From a virus: a stretch of 50,738 bases of DNA. The translations under genes were made by a program, and so were the position numbers. Positions 39,807 through 45,987 of the stretch are shown here, in pieces (positions within the stretch are counted from its first letter, which is position 1; every line of letters begins with the position of its first letter). The notes under the pieces are model-generated. The model did not search any database, was not told the origin of the DNA, and saw nothing but the letters and a program-made list of their open reading frames with translations. The stretch covers positions 1 to 50,738 of the IMG/VR virus record IMGVR_UViG_3300044634_001581. One strand, 5' to 3'.

Positions 39807-39952
39807 TTTTTACCGAAGTTTGAATTGTTAAATCCTTTACGATTTATACTCTGATATGCTCCTTTACATATTATAGAACAATATTTGCTCTTCTGTTGCA
39901 GGGATGGTTTTACACGATATTCTTTGCTACACTTTAAACATATATTAACAGC
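39767..39952 (-). pseudogene. N-terminal remnant of a homing endonuclease (zinc finger + NUMOD3)
   Basis: The frame reads CLKCSKEYRVKPSLQQKSKY, then CSIICKG (a four-Cys knuckle), then FNNSNFGKKWSSEKKN, the start of a NUMOD3 motif, and stops. No nuclease domain follows. There is no start codon in frame: an ATG at the expected place is off by one base. A late-promoter hairpin lies upstream (39957-39998). Confidence 0.6.
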
Positions 39953-39956
39953 TATT

Positions 39957-39998
39957 AAAAAAACTCCTCTTAACTATTTATGCTAAAAGGAGTTTTTT
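39957..39998 (-). promoter_or_regulatory. Hairpin pairing a ribosome site, with a late promoter in the loop
   Basis: AAAAAACTCCT (5' arm on the minus strand) pairs with AGGAGTTTTTT, which contains the ribosome site. CATAAATA lies in the loop at 39975-39982. The arrangement is the same as at 31453-31488. It may also act as a terminator for the gene at 40035. Confidence 0.6.
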
Positions 39999-40034
39999 AT
40001 TAAAAATGGGTATCCGAGATTACCCATATATCGC

Positions 40035-40580
40035 TCATTGATCAAGTGCCTCTGTCACGATTTTAGCACCGTCGAAGTGCTTGGTAGCACGTTCGCTTTT
40101 AGTGTTAACGGCAGTTACTCGACCAATGCTGAAACCTTTAGTGTCAGTTTTCAGCAATAGGTCACCTACCTTCACAACGCCTTCTTTGCCAAGATAAGCA
40201 TACTCAGTGCCTACTCCGTTGAACTGCACATTGTAAGTGAACGGCATAACAAGTTCTACTTCATTCTTGTCATACGCCACCAGATCGCCAGTGCCTTTCA
40301 TTTCCAAGACATATTTGCCTTGGCTGTTAACTGCAAGACCGATACCAAAAGCACCGTCTTTGGTTTGAAACAGTTTACCCTTCATTTTTCCATATCCTTT
40401 TTCTTCTACGTTATCTGTGTTTTCTACTTTAACAAGGTCGCCTGGGTTTAGTCGACCAGTGCTTGTTCCGCTATGTTTGTAATATCCGTATAGAACGTTG
40501 CTGTAGAGTTCTCTAACAACAATTGTTTTTGTTCCATATCGCTTGCGAACTAAATCACCTACTACGAATTTATGTGTCAT
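40035..40580 (-). CDS. Hypothetical beta-rich protein with SH3/KOW-like repeats, 181 aa
   Basis: KFVVGDLVRKRYGTKTIVVR and later LNPGDLVKVENTDN and VVKVGDLLLKTDTKG look like three barrel-type repeats. AGGAG precedes the ATG. No enzyme motif is seen. Possible RNA- or protein-binding modules. Confidence 0.6.
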   Translation of the reverse strand: MTHKFVVGDLVRKRYGTKTIVVRELYSNVLYGYYKHSGTSTGRLNPGDLVKVENTDNVEEKGYGKMKGKLFQTKDGAFGIGLAVNSQGKYVLEMKGTGDLVAYDKNEVELVMPFTYNVQFNGVGTEYAYLGKEGVVKVGDLLLKTDTKGFSIGRVTAVNTKSERATKHFDGAKIVTEALDQ

Positions 40581-40603
40581 CTTTAACTCCTATGTTTCTT
40601 TAC

Positions 40604-41281
40604 TTAATTTGCAATCTCAAAATTGGGTTCGTGGATACCTGCTAGCTTATTGGCAATAGCAGCACCACGCAGCCCAGGCCAATCGCTAGCAAAAAACTTA
40701 ACTTCATAACCAAAGTGATTATCACTGCCGCCACCGCCCGATCCAGTATGGATACCAGTATTGCTTAGAACATCACTACCAAATCCAAAGTTATGACTAA
40801 GCTGGAATTCAATACGTCCTGCCCACCCCGGATACCCCATCGGTTTGTCGACATTTCTTTCCCAGTTAGAAACACCATCACGTGGACGATTGTGACTGTT
40901 GCTAACACGGTCACTCCAGTGTAGATTAAGTTTAGTAATCTTAATCCAAAACTCTTCACGAAGATGCGCTCTACGGTGAGCCCACCCACTATGCCCAGCT
41001 TTAATAAGACCATCAAAGAAAAACTCAGGGTTAGTTTCGATCCAGTTAACAATATCTTGGAAAGAGGGTTGATTGATTAGATCGTCAAGTTTCCTGTTTC
41101 GGATATTTTGACGAGCACGACGATGCATACGATCCTCACGAAGTTCGCTAAGATGTTTAGTATACGCAGCTTTAGTAGCGAATACTTTGCTAGTCCAAGG
41201 ACATTGATATGCCTTAGCAACTTTTGCTTCACTTACGGGAACCATTTTTCCGTTTGCTTTATATACTTTGATCGCAGGCAT
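40604..41281 (-). CDS. Hypothetical protein with partial zinc-finger-like start, 225 aa
   Basis: AYQCPWTSKVFATKAAYTKH resembles a C2H2 finger with only one cysteine retained. A basic helix (RMHRRARQNIRNRKLD) and a Gly/Asn-rich C-terminal domain with many aromatic residues follow. Early promoter at 41308-41336. Function unknown. Confidence 0.6.
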   Translation of the reverse strand: MPAIKVYKANGKMVPVSEAKVAKAYQCPWTSKVFATKAAYTKHLSELREDRMHRRARQNIRNRKLDDLINQPSFQDIVNWIETNPEFFFDGLIKAGHSGWAHRRAHLREEFWIKITKLNLHWSDRVSNSHNRPRDGVSNWERNVDKPMGYPGWAGRIEFQLSHNFGFGSDVLSNTGIHTGSGGGGSDNHFGYEVKFFASDWPGLRGAAIANKLAGIHEPNFEIAN

Positions 41282-41307
41282 CGTGCCCTCCTCTAACTTA
41301 CTGTTAA

Positions 41308-41336
41308 GTTATACATTCAAGACATATCGAAGTCAA
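41308..41336 (-). promoter_or_regulatory. Sigma70-type early promoter
   Basis: TTGACT at 41331-41336, 17 bp, TATAAC at 41308-41313. Precedes the gene starting at 41281. Confidence 0.6.
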
Positions 41337-41341
41337 CCTTT

Positions 41342-41605
41342 TTATGTGGGCTTAACCGTATATCCACGCAATTTTAGTTCAATCATTTCATCGTATGTAA
41401 GTGATTTGTATTCATAATAATATTCGTCCATATAGATACGCCAATGGACAGCTGGCGGAGAGTTACCCCAATCATCGTATCTTGATCTAGGGGGTGTTAC
41501 TATATACGTTTTCTTTTCGGGTTTATTTTTAGCTGCCGCACGATCCCCGAGCCGTTGTTTGAAACTTGGTTCCCACCTTCGGCTATGCTTGTCCCATTTT
41601 GACAT
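41342..41605 (-). CDS. Hypothetical small protein, 87 aa
   Basis: ATG in a TAATG overlap with the preceding stop. Basic start (KWDKHSRRWEPSFKQRLGDR), Tyr-rich acidic end. Last member of the 44.1-41.3 kb run of small coupled genes. Function unknown. Confidence 0.6.
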   Translation of the reverse strand: MSKWDKHSRRWEPSFKQRLGDRAAAKNKPEKKTYIVTPPRSRYDDWGNSPPAVHWRIYMDEYYYEYKSLTYDEMIELKLRGYTVKPT

Positions 41606-41784
41606 TATATATGATTCCACACTAGTTTAAAATACACACCATCTTCCATATTGTTAAATTCAATAGAGGCTAGGTTTACGAGACGCCAACGTCCACGAGA
41701 AGGTCCGCCAAATTCTGTAAACAGCCAATCAAACATTTTTCCCTGAGCTCCAGGATCCATGCTTTTAGTTATGTTGACTAGCAT
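41605..41784 (-). CDS. Small protein of a tandem family, 59 aa
   Basis: The start is at MLVNITKSMD. The end, NMEDGVYFKLVWNHI, shares a motif with three nearby genes: acidic pair, three or four residues, Phe-Lys/Arg, two residues, Trp. It overlaps the gene upstream. Family function unknown. Confidence 0.6.
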   Translation of the reverse strand: MLVNITKSMDPGAQGKMFDWLFTEFGGPSRGRWRLVNLASIEFNNMEDGVYFKLVWNHI

Positions 41785-41984
41785 CCCCACGTTATCCTAA
41801 ATGCTGCCACCACATCATCATCAGGACATTCTATCCAACCATGAAGTTTTGATGGCACGTTACAGTTATAAAACTCTGCCCATTGTAGTATGCTTTCTTT
41901 GTTTTGTCTATAGAAATCACAATCCGCCCAAAAAAAGGTTTGGATATGCTTCTGATAAACAAATCGGTTAGGCGGCGGTAACAT
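41778..41984 (-). CDS. Small protein of a tandem family, 68 aa
   Basis: The start lies inside the end of the WYL_2-like gene. The C-terminus PDDDVVAAFRITWGC carries the shared family motif. Trp/Phe-rich. Function unknown. Confidence 0.6.
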   Translation of the reverse strand: MLPPPNRFVYQKHIQTFFWADCDFYRQNKESILQWAEFYNCNVPSKLHGWIECPDDDVVAAFRITWGC

Positions 41985-42225
41985 TTATTACATTAGCTAC
42001 ACGAAAGCTTCGCCATTCGTTTTTGTCTGTGCAGTATACTACTAGGACGTTGTCATTGATTGCCCGCACTTTCTTTAGTGAAAGTGGATCCTCCTGTTTA
42101 GCAGGCGGTAGGATATCCTCTCTAAGTGTGCAGGGCATTGTTCTTTCAGTACCGTCCACTTTAGTAAACGTAACGTTATATACGCCGGTTAACAGTTGTT
42201 CAGTTAGTTCTTGTTTAGTTAGCAT
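41968..42225 (-). CDS. WYL_2 (DUF2693)-like Sm/SH3-barrel protein, 85 aa
   Basis: LLTGVYNVTFTKVDGTERTM, PCTLREDILPP and the end EWRSFRVANVINV follow the DUF2693 pattern found in many T4-like phages. AGAGGG precedes the ATG. The family is a small beta barrel of unknown function; the WYL name suggests ligand or nucleic-acid sensing. Confidence 0.75.
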   Translation of the reverse strand: MLTKQELTEQLLTGVYNVTFTKVDGTERTMPCTLREDILPPAKQEDPLSLKKVRAINDNVLVVYCTDKNEWRSFRVANVINVTAA

Positions 42226-42242
42226 GTTACCCTCTATATATG

Positions 42243-42461
42243 TTAGTGTTTCCAGCGTAGTCTAAAAGCTATACTATCTTCGTATGTTTCAAAAGTAAAT
42301 GTTGCAAGCCAATCCCATTCGCTAACGTCTGATGTATCTGCTACAGTGTAATGCATATAGCTAACACAACAGTCCTTTGCCCAACTTACCATCTCCGCAA
42401 AATTATCATACGGGTAAGGCCATTCGGCTTTATCTCCGATCCTTACACAGTACACAGTCAT
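42243..42461 (-). CDS. Small protein of a tandem family, 72 aa
   Basis: ATG overlaps the preceding stop (ATGA). Ends FETYEDSIAFRLRWKH, the shared family motif. Function unknown. Confidence 0.6.
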   Translation of the reverse strand: MTVYCVRIGDKAEWPYPYDNFAEMVSWAKDCCVSYMHYTVADTSDVSEWDWLATFTFETYEDSIAFRLRWKH

Positions 42462-42658
42462 GCCCACGCCGTCTTAAATGTTATGAAGTCGTCGTAATCT
42501 TTAAATCCTACAAAAAATTCGTCTATACCAGCAATATCATATCTAAACCATTCAACACCCCTAATGATCTTTTTGATCTTCTTCTTACTGAAAGCGTTGT
42601 TTGTATCCTTAGCGATATACACTTTATCGCCAAACTTTAAAGTATTAAATTCAATCAT
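42458..42658 (-). CDS. Small protein of a tandem family, 66 aa
   Basis: The start is at MIEFNTLKFG with AAGGA upstream, overlapping the end of the gene before by 8 nt. Ends GFKDYDDFITFKTAWA, the shared family motif. Basic centre (KKKIKKIIRG). Function unknown. Confidence 0.6.
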   Translation of the reverse strand: MIEFNTLKFGDKVYIAKDTNNAFSKKKIKKIIRGVEWFRYDIAGIDEFFVGFKDYDDFITFKTAWA

Positions 42659-42845
42659 CGGTGTTATCCTTATGCAGCCAGTGTTCGTATATTTCTTGTG
42701 TAAGTTCACGGATTTTTGGCTTAACTGACACATCATTATTGTGAACGAGCCGTTTCATAAGCACAGCCCGTTCACGCCGAAGATCACCATACTTTGAACC
42801 AATCCAAAGTCCTTTTACTACTTCATAGTTTTTTTCGTCACCCAT
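42651..42845 (-). CDS. Hypothetical small helical protein, 64 aa
   Basis: The start is at MGDEKNYEVV with GGAG upstream, overlapping the cREC-like gene end by 8 nt. A charged helical protein. Function unknown. Confidence 0.55.
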   Translation of the reverse strand: MGDEKNYEVVKGLWIGSKYGDLRRERAVLMKRLVHNNDVSVKPKIRELTQEIYEHWLHKDNTDD

Positions 42846-43197
42846 TTTTGAACTCCAAAAAGTTTTCCATATACTTGCGGATGTTTTCAGCACCGACAGG
42901 GTTCATACTATGTACATGATATCCGAATCCTACAGGCAAATTCAAATCATTGTCCATTATATAGTCACAGAACCATTTGGCAAACGTATAGCCAGTGTTC
43001 TCGCCTGTGTCTTTGCCGTAGTGTTCGTCAGCAAGATCGTGGTCGAAACTGATGAATGTGGGCAAGCCATACTGCTTGACTGCCCACACAGCATCATCCA
43101 TCGTGCGGCAGATTATAAGGTTTTTATAGGGACCGTAGAAAAATTTTACATCTTCAGGAAAACGGATGTCGTCTAAAAACAGTGACCAGTATGTCAT
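42838..43197 (-). CDS. cREC-like receiver-domain protein, 119 aa
   Basis: WSLFLDDIRFPEDV (acidic pair) and TFISFDHDLADE (FDHD), with the late GYTFAKWFCDY helix, match the cyclic-phosphate-processing receiver (cREC) family proposed for RNA-repair contexts. ATG in an ATGA overlap with the 52-aa gene. Metal-dependent phosphate chemistry is expected from the acidic residues; the substrate is unknown. A PseT-like phosphatase is encoded nearby. Confidence 0.7.
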   Translation of the reverse strand: MTYWSLFLDDIRFPEDVKFFYGPYKNLIICRTMDDAVWAVKQYGLPTFISFDHDLADEHYGKDTGENTGYTFAKWFCDYIMDNDLNLPVGFGYHVHSMNPVGAENIRKYMENFLEFKNG

Positions 43198-43352
43198 TTC
43201 AATGTCCACAACTCTCTAGCAAACTCGCCCATCTCGCCCAAGCCTGCAGTATATCCTGCAAGCCATGCCTTATATAGTGCTTCTTCTTGATCCCCACGCA
43301 GTAGTTGTGCAAGTTCGTCTTTATGTTCTTCAAACCATTCATCAAAGTTCAT
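43194..43352 (-). CDS. Hypothetical small acidic protein, 52 aa
   Basis: Reads MNFDEWFEEHKDELAQLLRG, then a helical end (EFARELWTLK). Overlapped by the next ATG (ATGA) and itself overlapping the broken frame upstream. Helical, acidic; conserved-looking. Function unknown. Confidence 0.55.
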   Translation of the reverse strand: MNFDEWFEEHKDELAQLLRGDQEEALYKAWLAGYTAGLGEMGEFARELWTLK

Positions 43353-43431
43353 TGTCTATCCAACTCTCTTGCTGCAGCATCTAAAGTGTTAATATGCTCT
43401 AACGCCGCATCTTTGTCAAAATAATATTCAT
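43349..43431 (-). pseudogene. Small gene with a frameshift near its start
   Basis: GGAGG with a 7-nt spacer precedes an ATG whose frame stops after ten codons. The next frame reads DEYYFDKDAALEHINTLDAA to RELDRQ and ends overlapping the following ATG. A one-base change near AATATTATTTT would join them. Real decay or a sequencing error. Confidence 0.4.
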
Positions 43432-43456
43432 CAGATGTCCTCCAAAGTTTGTTAAA

Positions 43457-43615
43457 TTAGTCGATTAGCTTTCGTAACTCGCTAGCTGGTATATTCATAA
43501 TAGCTGCCAACGAGTCAATTGCAGCAGAGATCTTAACGCCGCCATACCAACTGTTAGGATCATCACGTTCTGCCCACAGTAGGAAAAAGAAAAGATTTGC
43601 GAAGTGATCATTCAT
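43457..43615 (-). CDS. Hypothetical small protein, 52 aa
   Basis: ATG in a TAATG overlap with the phosphatase stop. Reads NDHFANLFFFLLWAERDDPN and ends ASELRKLID. Helical; function unknown. Confidence 0.55.
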   Translation of the reverse strand: MNDHFANLFFFLLWAERDDPNSWYGGVKISAAIDSLAAIMNIPASELRKLID

Positions 43616-44064
43616 TAGAAGTCCTCGTCTTTTTGTTTCACATCAAAAACAAAGATGCCGTTGTCCCGCCACATTTTAACAACCCGTGGCCGATCTTCAA
43701 ACACCATGTCTGGCTTTTTACCGTAGTCTGCAACAATGTCGTCTAGTAGTTCACGCTTTACAATATCATCGCTACGGTAGTCATCTTTGCTCCGCATGTA
43801 GAGATGAGACCAGGGACGCCAAAAGTCATTAGCTGTAAGCCACGCAACTGTAGCATCCCGACTACGCTCGTTACGACCAGTAGCAAAAACAATGTCATGA
43901 CCCGCATCACGCAGAGTAAAGAACATTGCAGCAACTTGCGGAATTACTGTATCATTCGGAATGCCAGCGTCAAATGCAGGCCAGTTCTTGGGCTTGCTAA
44001 GAACGTGATGCAAACGATGCTCGCAGTTGGCAAGCGTTCCATCAATGTCAAAAACTACAAGCAT
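43615..44064 (-). CDS. PseT-like 3'-phosphatase (HAD family), 149 aa
   Basis: The start is at MLVVFDIDGTLANC with AAGGAG upstream. DIDGT is the HAD nucleophile motif, FATGR the second motif, KRELLDD the Lys region and FEDRPRVVKMWRDNG the last acidic motif. The order matches the 3'-phosphatase domain of T4 polynucleotide kinase. The kinase half is absent. It removes 3'-phosphates from RNA or DNA ends so they can be re-ligated. Confidence 0.85.
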   Translation of the reverse strand: MLVVFDIDGTLANCEHRLHHVLSKPKNWPAFDAGIPNDTVIPQVAAMFFTLRDAGHDIVFATGRNERSRDATVAWLTANDFWRPWSHLYMRSKDDYRSDDIVKRELLDDIVADYGKKPDMVFEDRPRVVKMWRDNGIFVFDVKQKDEDF

Positions 44065-44091
44065 ATGTCTCTCCTTACTGCTTACATTGTT

Positions 44092-44120
44092 AATGTAATA
44101 CATCTCGGTACAAAAGTCAA
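44092..44120 (-). promoter_or_regulatory. Sigma70-type early promoter (TTGACT-17-TACATT)
   Basis: TTGACT at 44115-44120, TACATT at 44092-44097. Spacer contains CCGAGATGTAT. TACATTAACAATGTA overlaps the start. Precedes the phosphatase unit. Confidence 0.8.
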
Positions 44121-44121
44121 T

Positions 44122-44143
44122 AAAAAAAAGGCCCTTAGGCCTT
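44122..44143 (-). terminator. Rho-independent terminator
   Basis: AAGGCC/GGCCTT hairpin with a 4-nt loop (44128-44143) followed on the minus strand by eight Ts. Ends the unit of the gene at 44147, just before the early promoter at 44092-44120. Confidence 0.85.
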
Positions 44144-44146
44144 AAT

Positions 44147-44350
44147 TTATTTCTCAATTACACGGATTTCTTTTTCCGCAATCATGTACCAATCTGGAGC
44201 AAATTCGCCAGGACCAACTGGTTTGTTTTGGCTGTTAATGTGATCCCGGTAGACCTTAGCTTCTGAAAAAGTATCAAAGTCTACGGATTCATAACGCCGA
44301 CCCCAACCACGCTCACTTTCAACTACAGTAACTCGAAACTTGTGTGTCAT
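44147..44350 (-). CDS. Hypothetical small basic protein, 67 aa
   Basis: AGGAG precedes the ATG. Opens THKFRVTVVESERGWGRRYE, beta-rich, with a charged end. Terminated by the hairpin at 44122-44143. Function unknown. Confidence 0.6.
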   Translation of the reverse strand: MTHKFRVTVVESERGWGRRYESVDFDTFSEAKVYRDHINSQNKPVGPGEFAPDWYMIAEKEIRVIEK

Positions 44351-44379
44351 CTTGTATCTCCTGTTGCTATAATTATATG

Positions 44380-44586
44380 CTAGCAGTTAGGCTTGGGCGT
44401 GTCAAGTTTTATTTTATGCCATTTCACACCAAGTAGCAACCCGTGCATTTTTCTATGAAACCAATTTGGTTCTTTGTCTTTGTTGGGACGGAATGTTACA
44501 CTACCGCCTAACTTAGAAGGATCACCACTAATATAACAAACCCATTCTGACTTTTCTGGCATGAAGATGTCATTATCATTTTTCAT
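44380..44586 (-). CDS. Hypothetical small protein, 68 aa
   Basis: Overlaps the end of the zinc-ribbon-like gene. Basic, beta-rich. Function unknown. Confidence 0.55.
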   Translation of the reverse strand: MKNDNDIFMPEKSEWVCYISGDPSKLGGSVTFRPNKDKEPNWFHRKMHGLLLGVKWHKIKLDTPKPNC

Positions 44587-44749
44587 TGTTCATTCCTGCG
44601 AAGTATAGTTGATAAGCAGATTCGCATTCATCACACTCTTTACCATCAACTGTGCCGTGACCGCCATTGCAGGTGTTATTACCACATTTGCCGCAGATAA
44701 CAACATCATGTTCGCAGAGGTCACAGTATTCCCAAGTATGTTCACTCAC
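44576..44749 (-). CDS. Small zinc-ribbon-like protein, 57 aa
   Basis: GTG start in an overlap with the phosphoesterase stop. Four Cys pairs or single cysteines are spaced as CDLC, CGKC, C and CDEC, as in two-zinc ribbons. Likely a metal-binding adaptor; no family recognised. Confidence 0.6.
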   Translation of the reverse strand: MSEHTWEYCDLCEHDVVICGKCGNNTCNGGHGTVDGKECDECESAYQLYFAGMNNEK

Positions 44750-45396
44750 AGTTCAACATCCACATAATCAAGTTCACCAATGCATTGAAACGTAGTGCGA
44801 CCATGCTTGTGTGCCATAGTCTTGTGCCAATGTCCGAAATACCATTCATCAGGTTCGTGTGCATCAATGAAACGATCAAACCATGCACCTGTTCTATTTG
44901 GATACACGGGGCCTTTGATAAACCCACTACCCCAAAACATAGGGTAGGACACTTTAGCAGGGCAGTCATGTGTAATCATAACACGTGGCTTAACAGTCTT
45001 ATAAACATCAAACATCAGTTCAAACTGTTCATCTGAACATTCTTCCTCTGGCCACCAATCATAACCAGCACTGCGCTTATACCAACCCGGAGGAGCATCA
45101 GGGTTATCAATACTCCACGCACCGCCAATAAACATTACATCGTTTTCAACTGTGCCATCTTTAATCCAACTACGCATAGTTTTACACATGCCGGGATTAT
45201 CATGGTTGCCACGAATAAAACGATGACCGTGGCGCTTATGAAAATCATCTACGCTTTCGTGCCAATAGTCACCTTGCCCAAACCCAATACCAAAGTCGCC
45301 GATTTGGACAACAGGACCTTCAAATTTATCAATAGCATATGCTCGGTAATCATTCACGAGACCGTGAATATCACCAATTAGACGTGTTAGCGTCAT
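44746..45396 (-). CDS. Calcineurin-like metallophosphoesterase, 216 aa
   Basis: Motifs in order: IGDIHG (D-x-H), IGDFG, IRGNHDN, ITHD and YFGHWHK, the full two-metal set of the family. It cleaves phosphomono- or diesters; natural substrates range from nucleotides to protein phosphates. Led by the promoter at 45422-45450. Confidence 0.88.
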   Translation of the reverse strand: MTLTRLIGDIHGLVNDYRAYAIDKFEGPVVQIGDFGIGFGQGDYWHESVDDFHKRHGHRFIRGNHDNPGMCKTMRSWIKDGTVENDVMFIGGAWSIDNPDAPPGWYKRSAGYDWWPEEECSDEQFELMFDVYKTVKPRVMITHDCPAKVSYPMFWGSGFIKGPVYPNRTGAWFDRFIDAHEPDEWYFGHWHKTMAHKHGRTTFQCIGELDYVDVEL

Positions 45397-45421
45397 GTAA
45401 GTTCTCCGTTGTTTACACTAT

Positions 45422-45450
45422 AATGTAACGCATCTAAGGGTAGATGTCAA
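45422..45450 (-). promoter_or_regulatory. Sigma70-type early promoter
   Basis: TTGACA at 45445-45450, 17 bp, TACATT at 45422-45427. Follows the 3' end of the tRNA-Leu-like gene by about 8 nt. Confidence 0.75.
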
Positions 45451-45457
45451 TATATAT

Positions 45458-45536
45458 TGGTGCCCTAGATGGGACTCGAACCCATAAATCCTGCAGCTCT
45501 CGACTGAAGAGGTTTACCAATTTCCGTTACAGGGGC
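45458..45536 (-). tRNA. tRNA-Leu(CAG)-like, degenerate
   Basis: T-arm GGGTTCGAGTCCC and encoded ACCA end; the D-region GGAAATTGGTAAAC and the loop TTCAGTC follow the tRNA-Leu layout (anticodon CAG). The acceptor and anticodon stems have mismatches, so it may be decayed. It overlaps the 3' end of the 69-aa gene. Confidence 0.55.
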
Positions 45537-45674
45537 ATATCTCATTTCTTTTTTGTGTTCTTTACGCAATTCATCTTCTTTGCAGTTGAATGCAGAACAG
45601 CATCCACATCGAAGTAGTCTAGTCTTCTTACCTTTAAGGTTAACATTGCCTACATTTCGTGCAGTTGATTTCAT
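45465..45674 (-). CDS. Small Cys-containing protein, 69 aa, overlapping a tRNA
   Basis: The start is at MKSTARNVGNVNLKGKKTRL with GGAG upstream. The CGCC motif and KKEMR helix match a small phage protein I recall. The last 24 codons run through the tRNA-Leu-like gene, which supplies the stop. The longer frame opening at 45929 is rejected because it crosses the tRNA-His. Confidence 0.55.
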   Translation of the reverse strand: MKSTARNVGNVNLKGKKTRLLRCGCCSAFNCKEDELRKEHKKEMRYAPVTEIGKPLQSRAAGFMGSSPI

Positions 45675-45690
45675 TGTAGTCTCCGAATTT

Positions 45691-45770
45691 TGGTCCTGCG
45701 GGAAGGATTCGAACCTTGCTCTCCTTGATCCACAATCAAGTGTGCTGACCGTTAACACTACTTCGCAGGA
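45691..45770 (-). tRNA. tRNA-His(GTG)
   Basis: Perfect 7-bp acceptor TCCTGCG/CGCAGGA, anticodon loop TTGTGGA in a CTTGA/TCAAG stem, T-arm AAGGTTCGAATCCTT, and a CCA-like end; C at position 73 fits tRNA-His. It overlaps the 3' end of the 83-aa gene. Confidence 0.9.
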
Positions 45771-45987
45771 TATCTTTGCTTTTTCTTTCTTGTATAGTAT
45801 CGCCGTCAAGCCGACGTTGGTTACCACACATCCAGCAACTACATGCTTTAGGTGTATGTAACAGTCTACCAATTTGTCGTGCTGTAGGTTGAGTTTCTGG
45901 AAAATTCCTATACCACTCATGTGCAGCATTTGTAGCCCACGCTTTTTTACGTTCTATTTGATGTCGTCTAAATGCTTTTGTTCTCAT
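45736..45987 (-). CDS. Small Cys-motif protein, 83 aa, overlapping a tRNA
   Basis: Opens MRTKAFRRHQIERKKAWATN, with CSCWMCGNQRR near the middle, a zinc-knuckle-like end I recall from small phage proteins beside tRNAs. ATG in an ATGA overlap with the transporter stop, with AAAGGAG upstream. Its last 12 codons lie inside tRNA-His. Confidence 0.65.
   Translation of the reverse strand: MRTKAFRRHQIERKKAWATNAAHEWYRNFPETQPTARQIGRLLHTPKACSCWMCGNQRRLDGDTIQERKSKDILRSSVNGQHT

Noticed and set aside
45675-45929. Extension of the 69-aa gene to a 154-codon frame
   Set aside because: The extra part crosses the tRNA-His gene and the adjacent gene; the ATG at 45674 has a good ribosome site.
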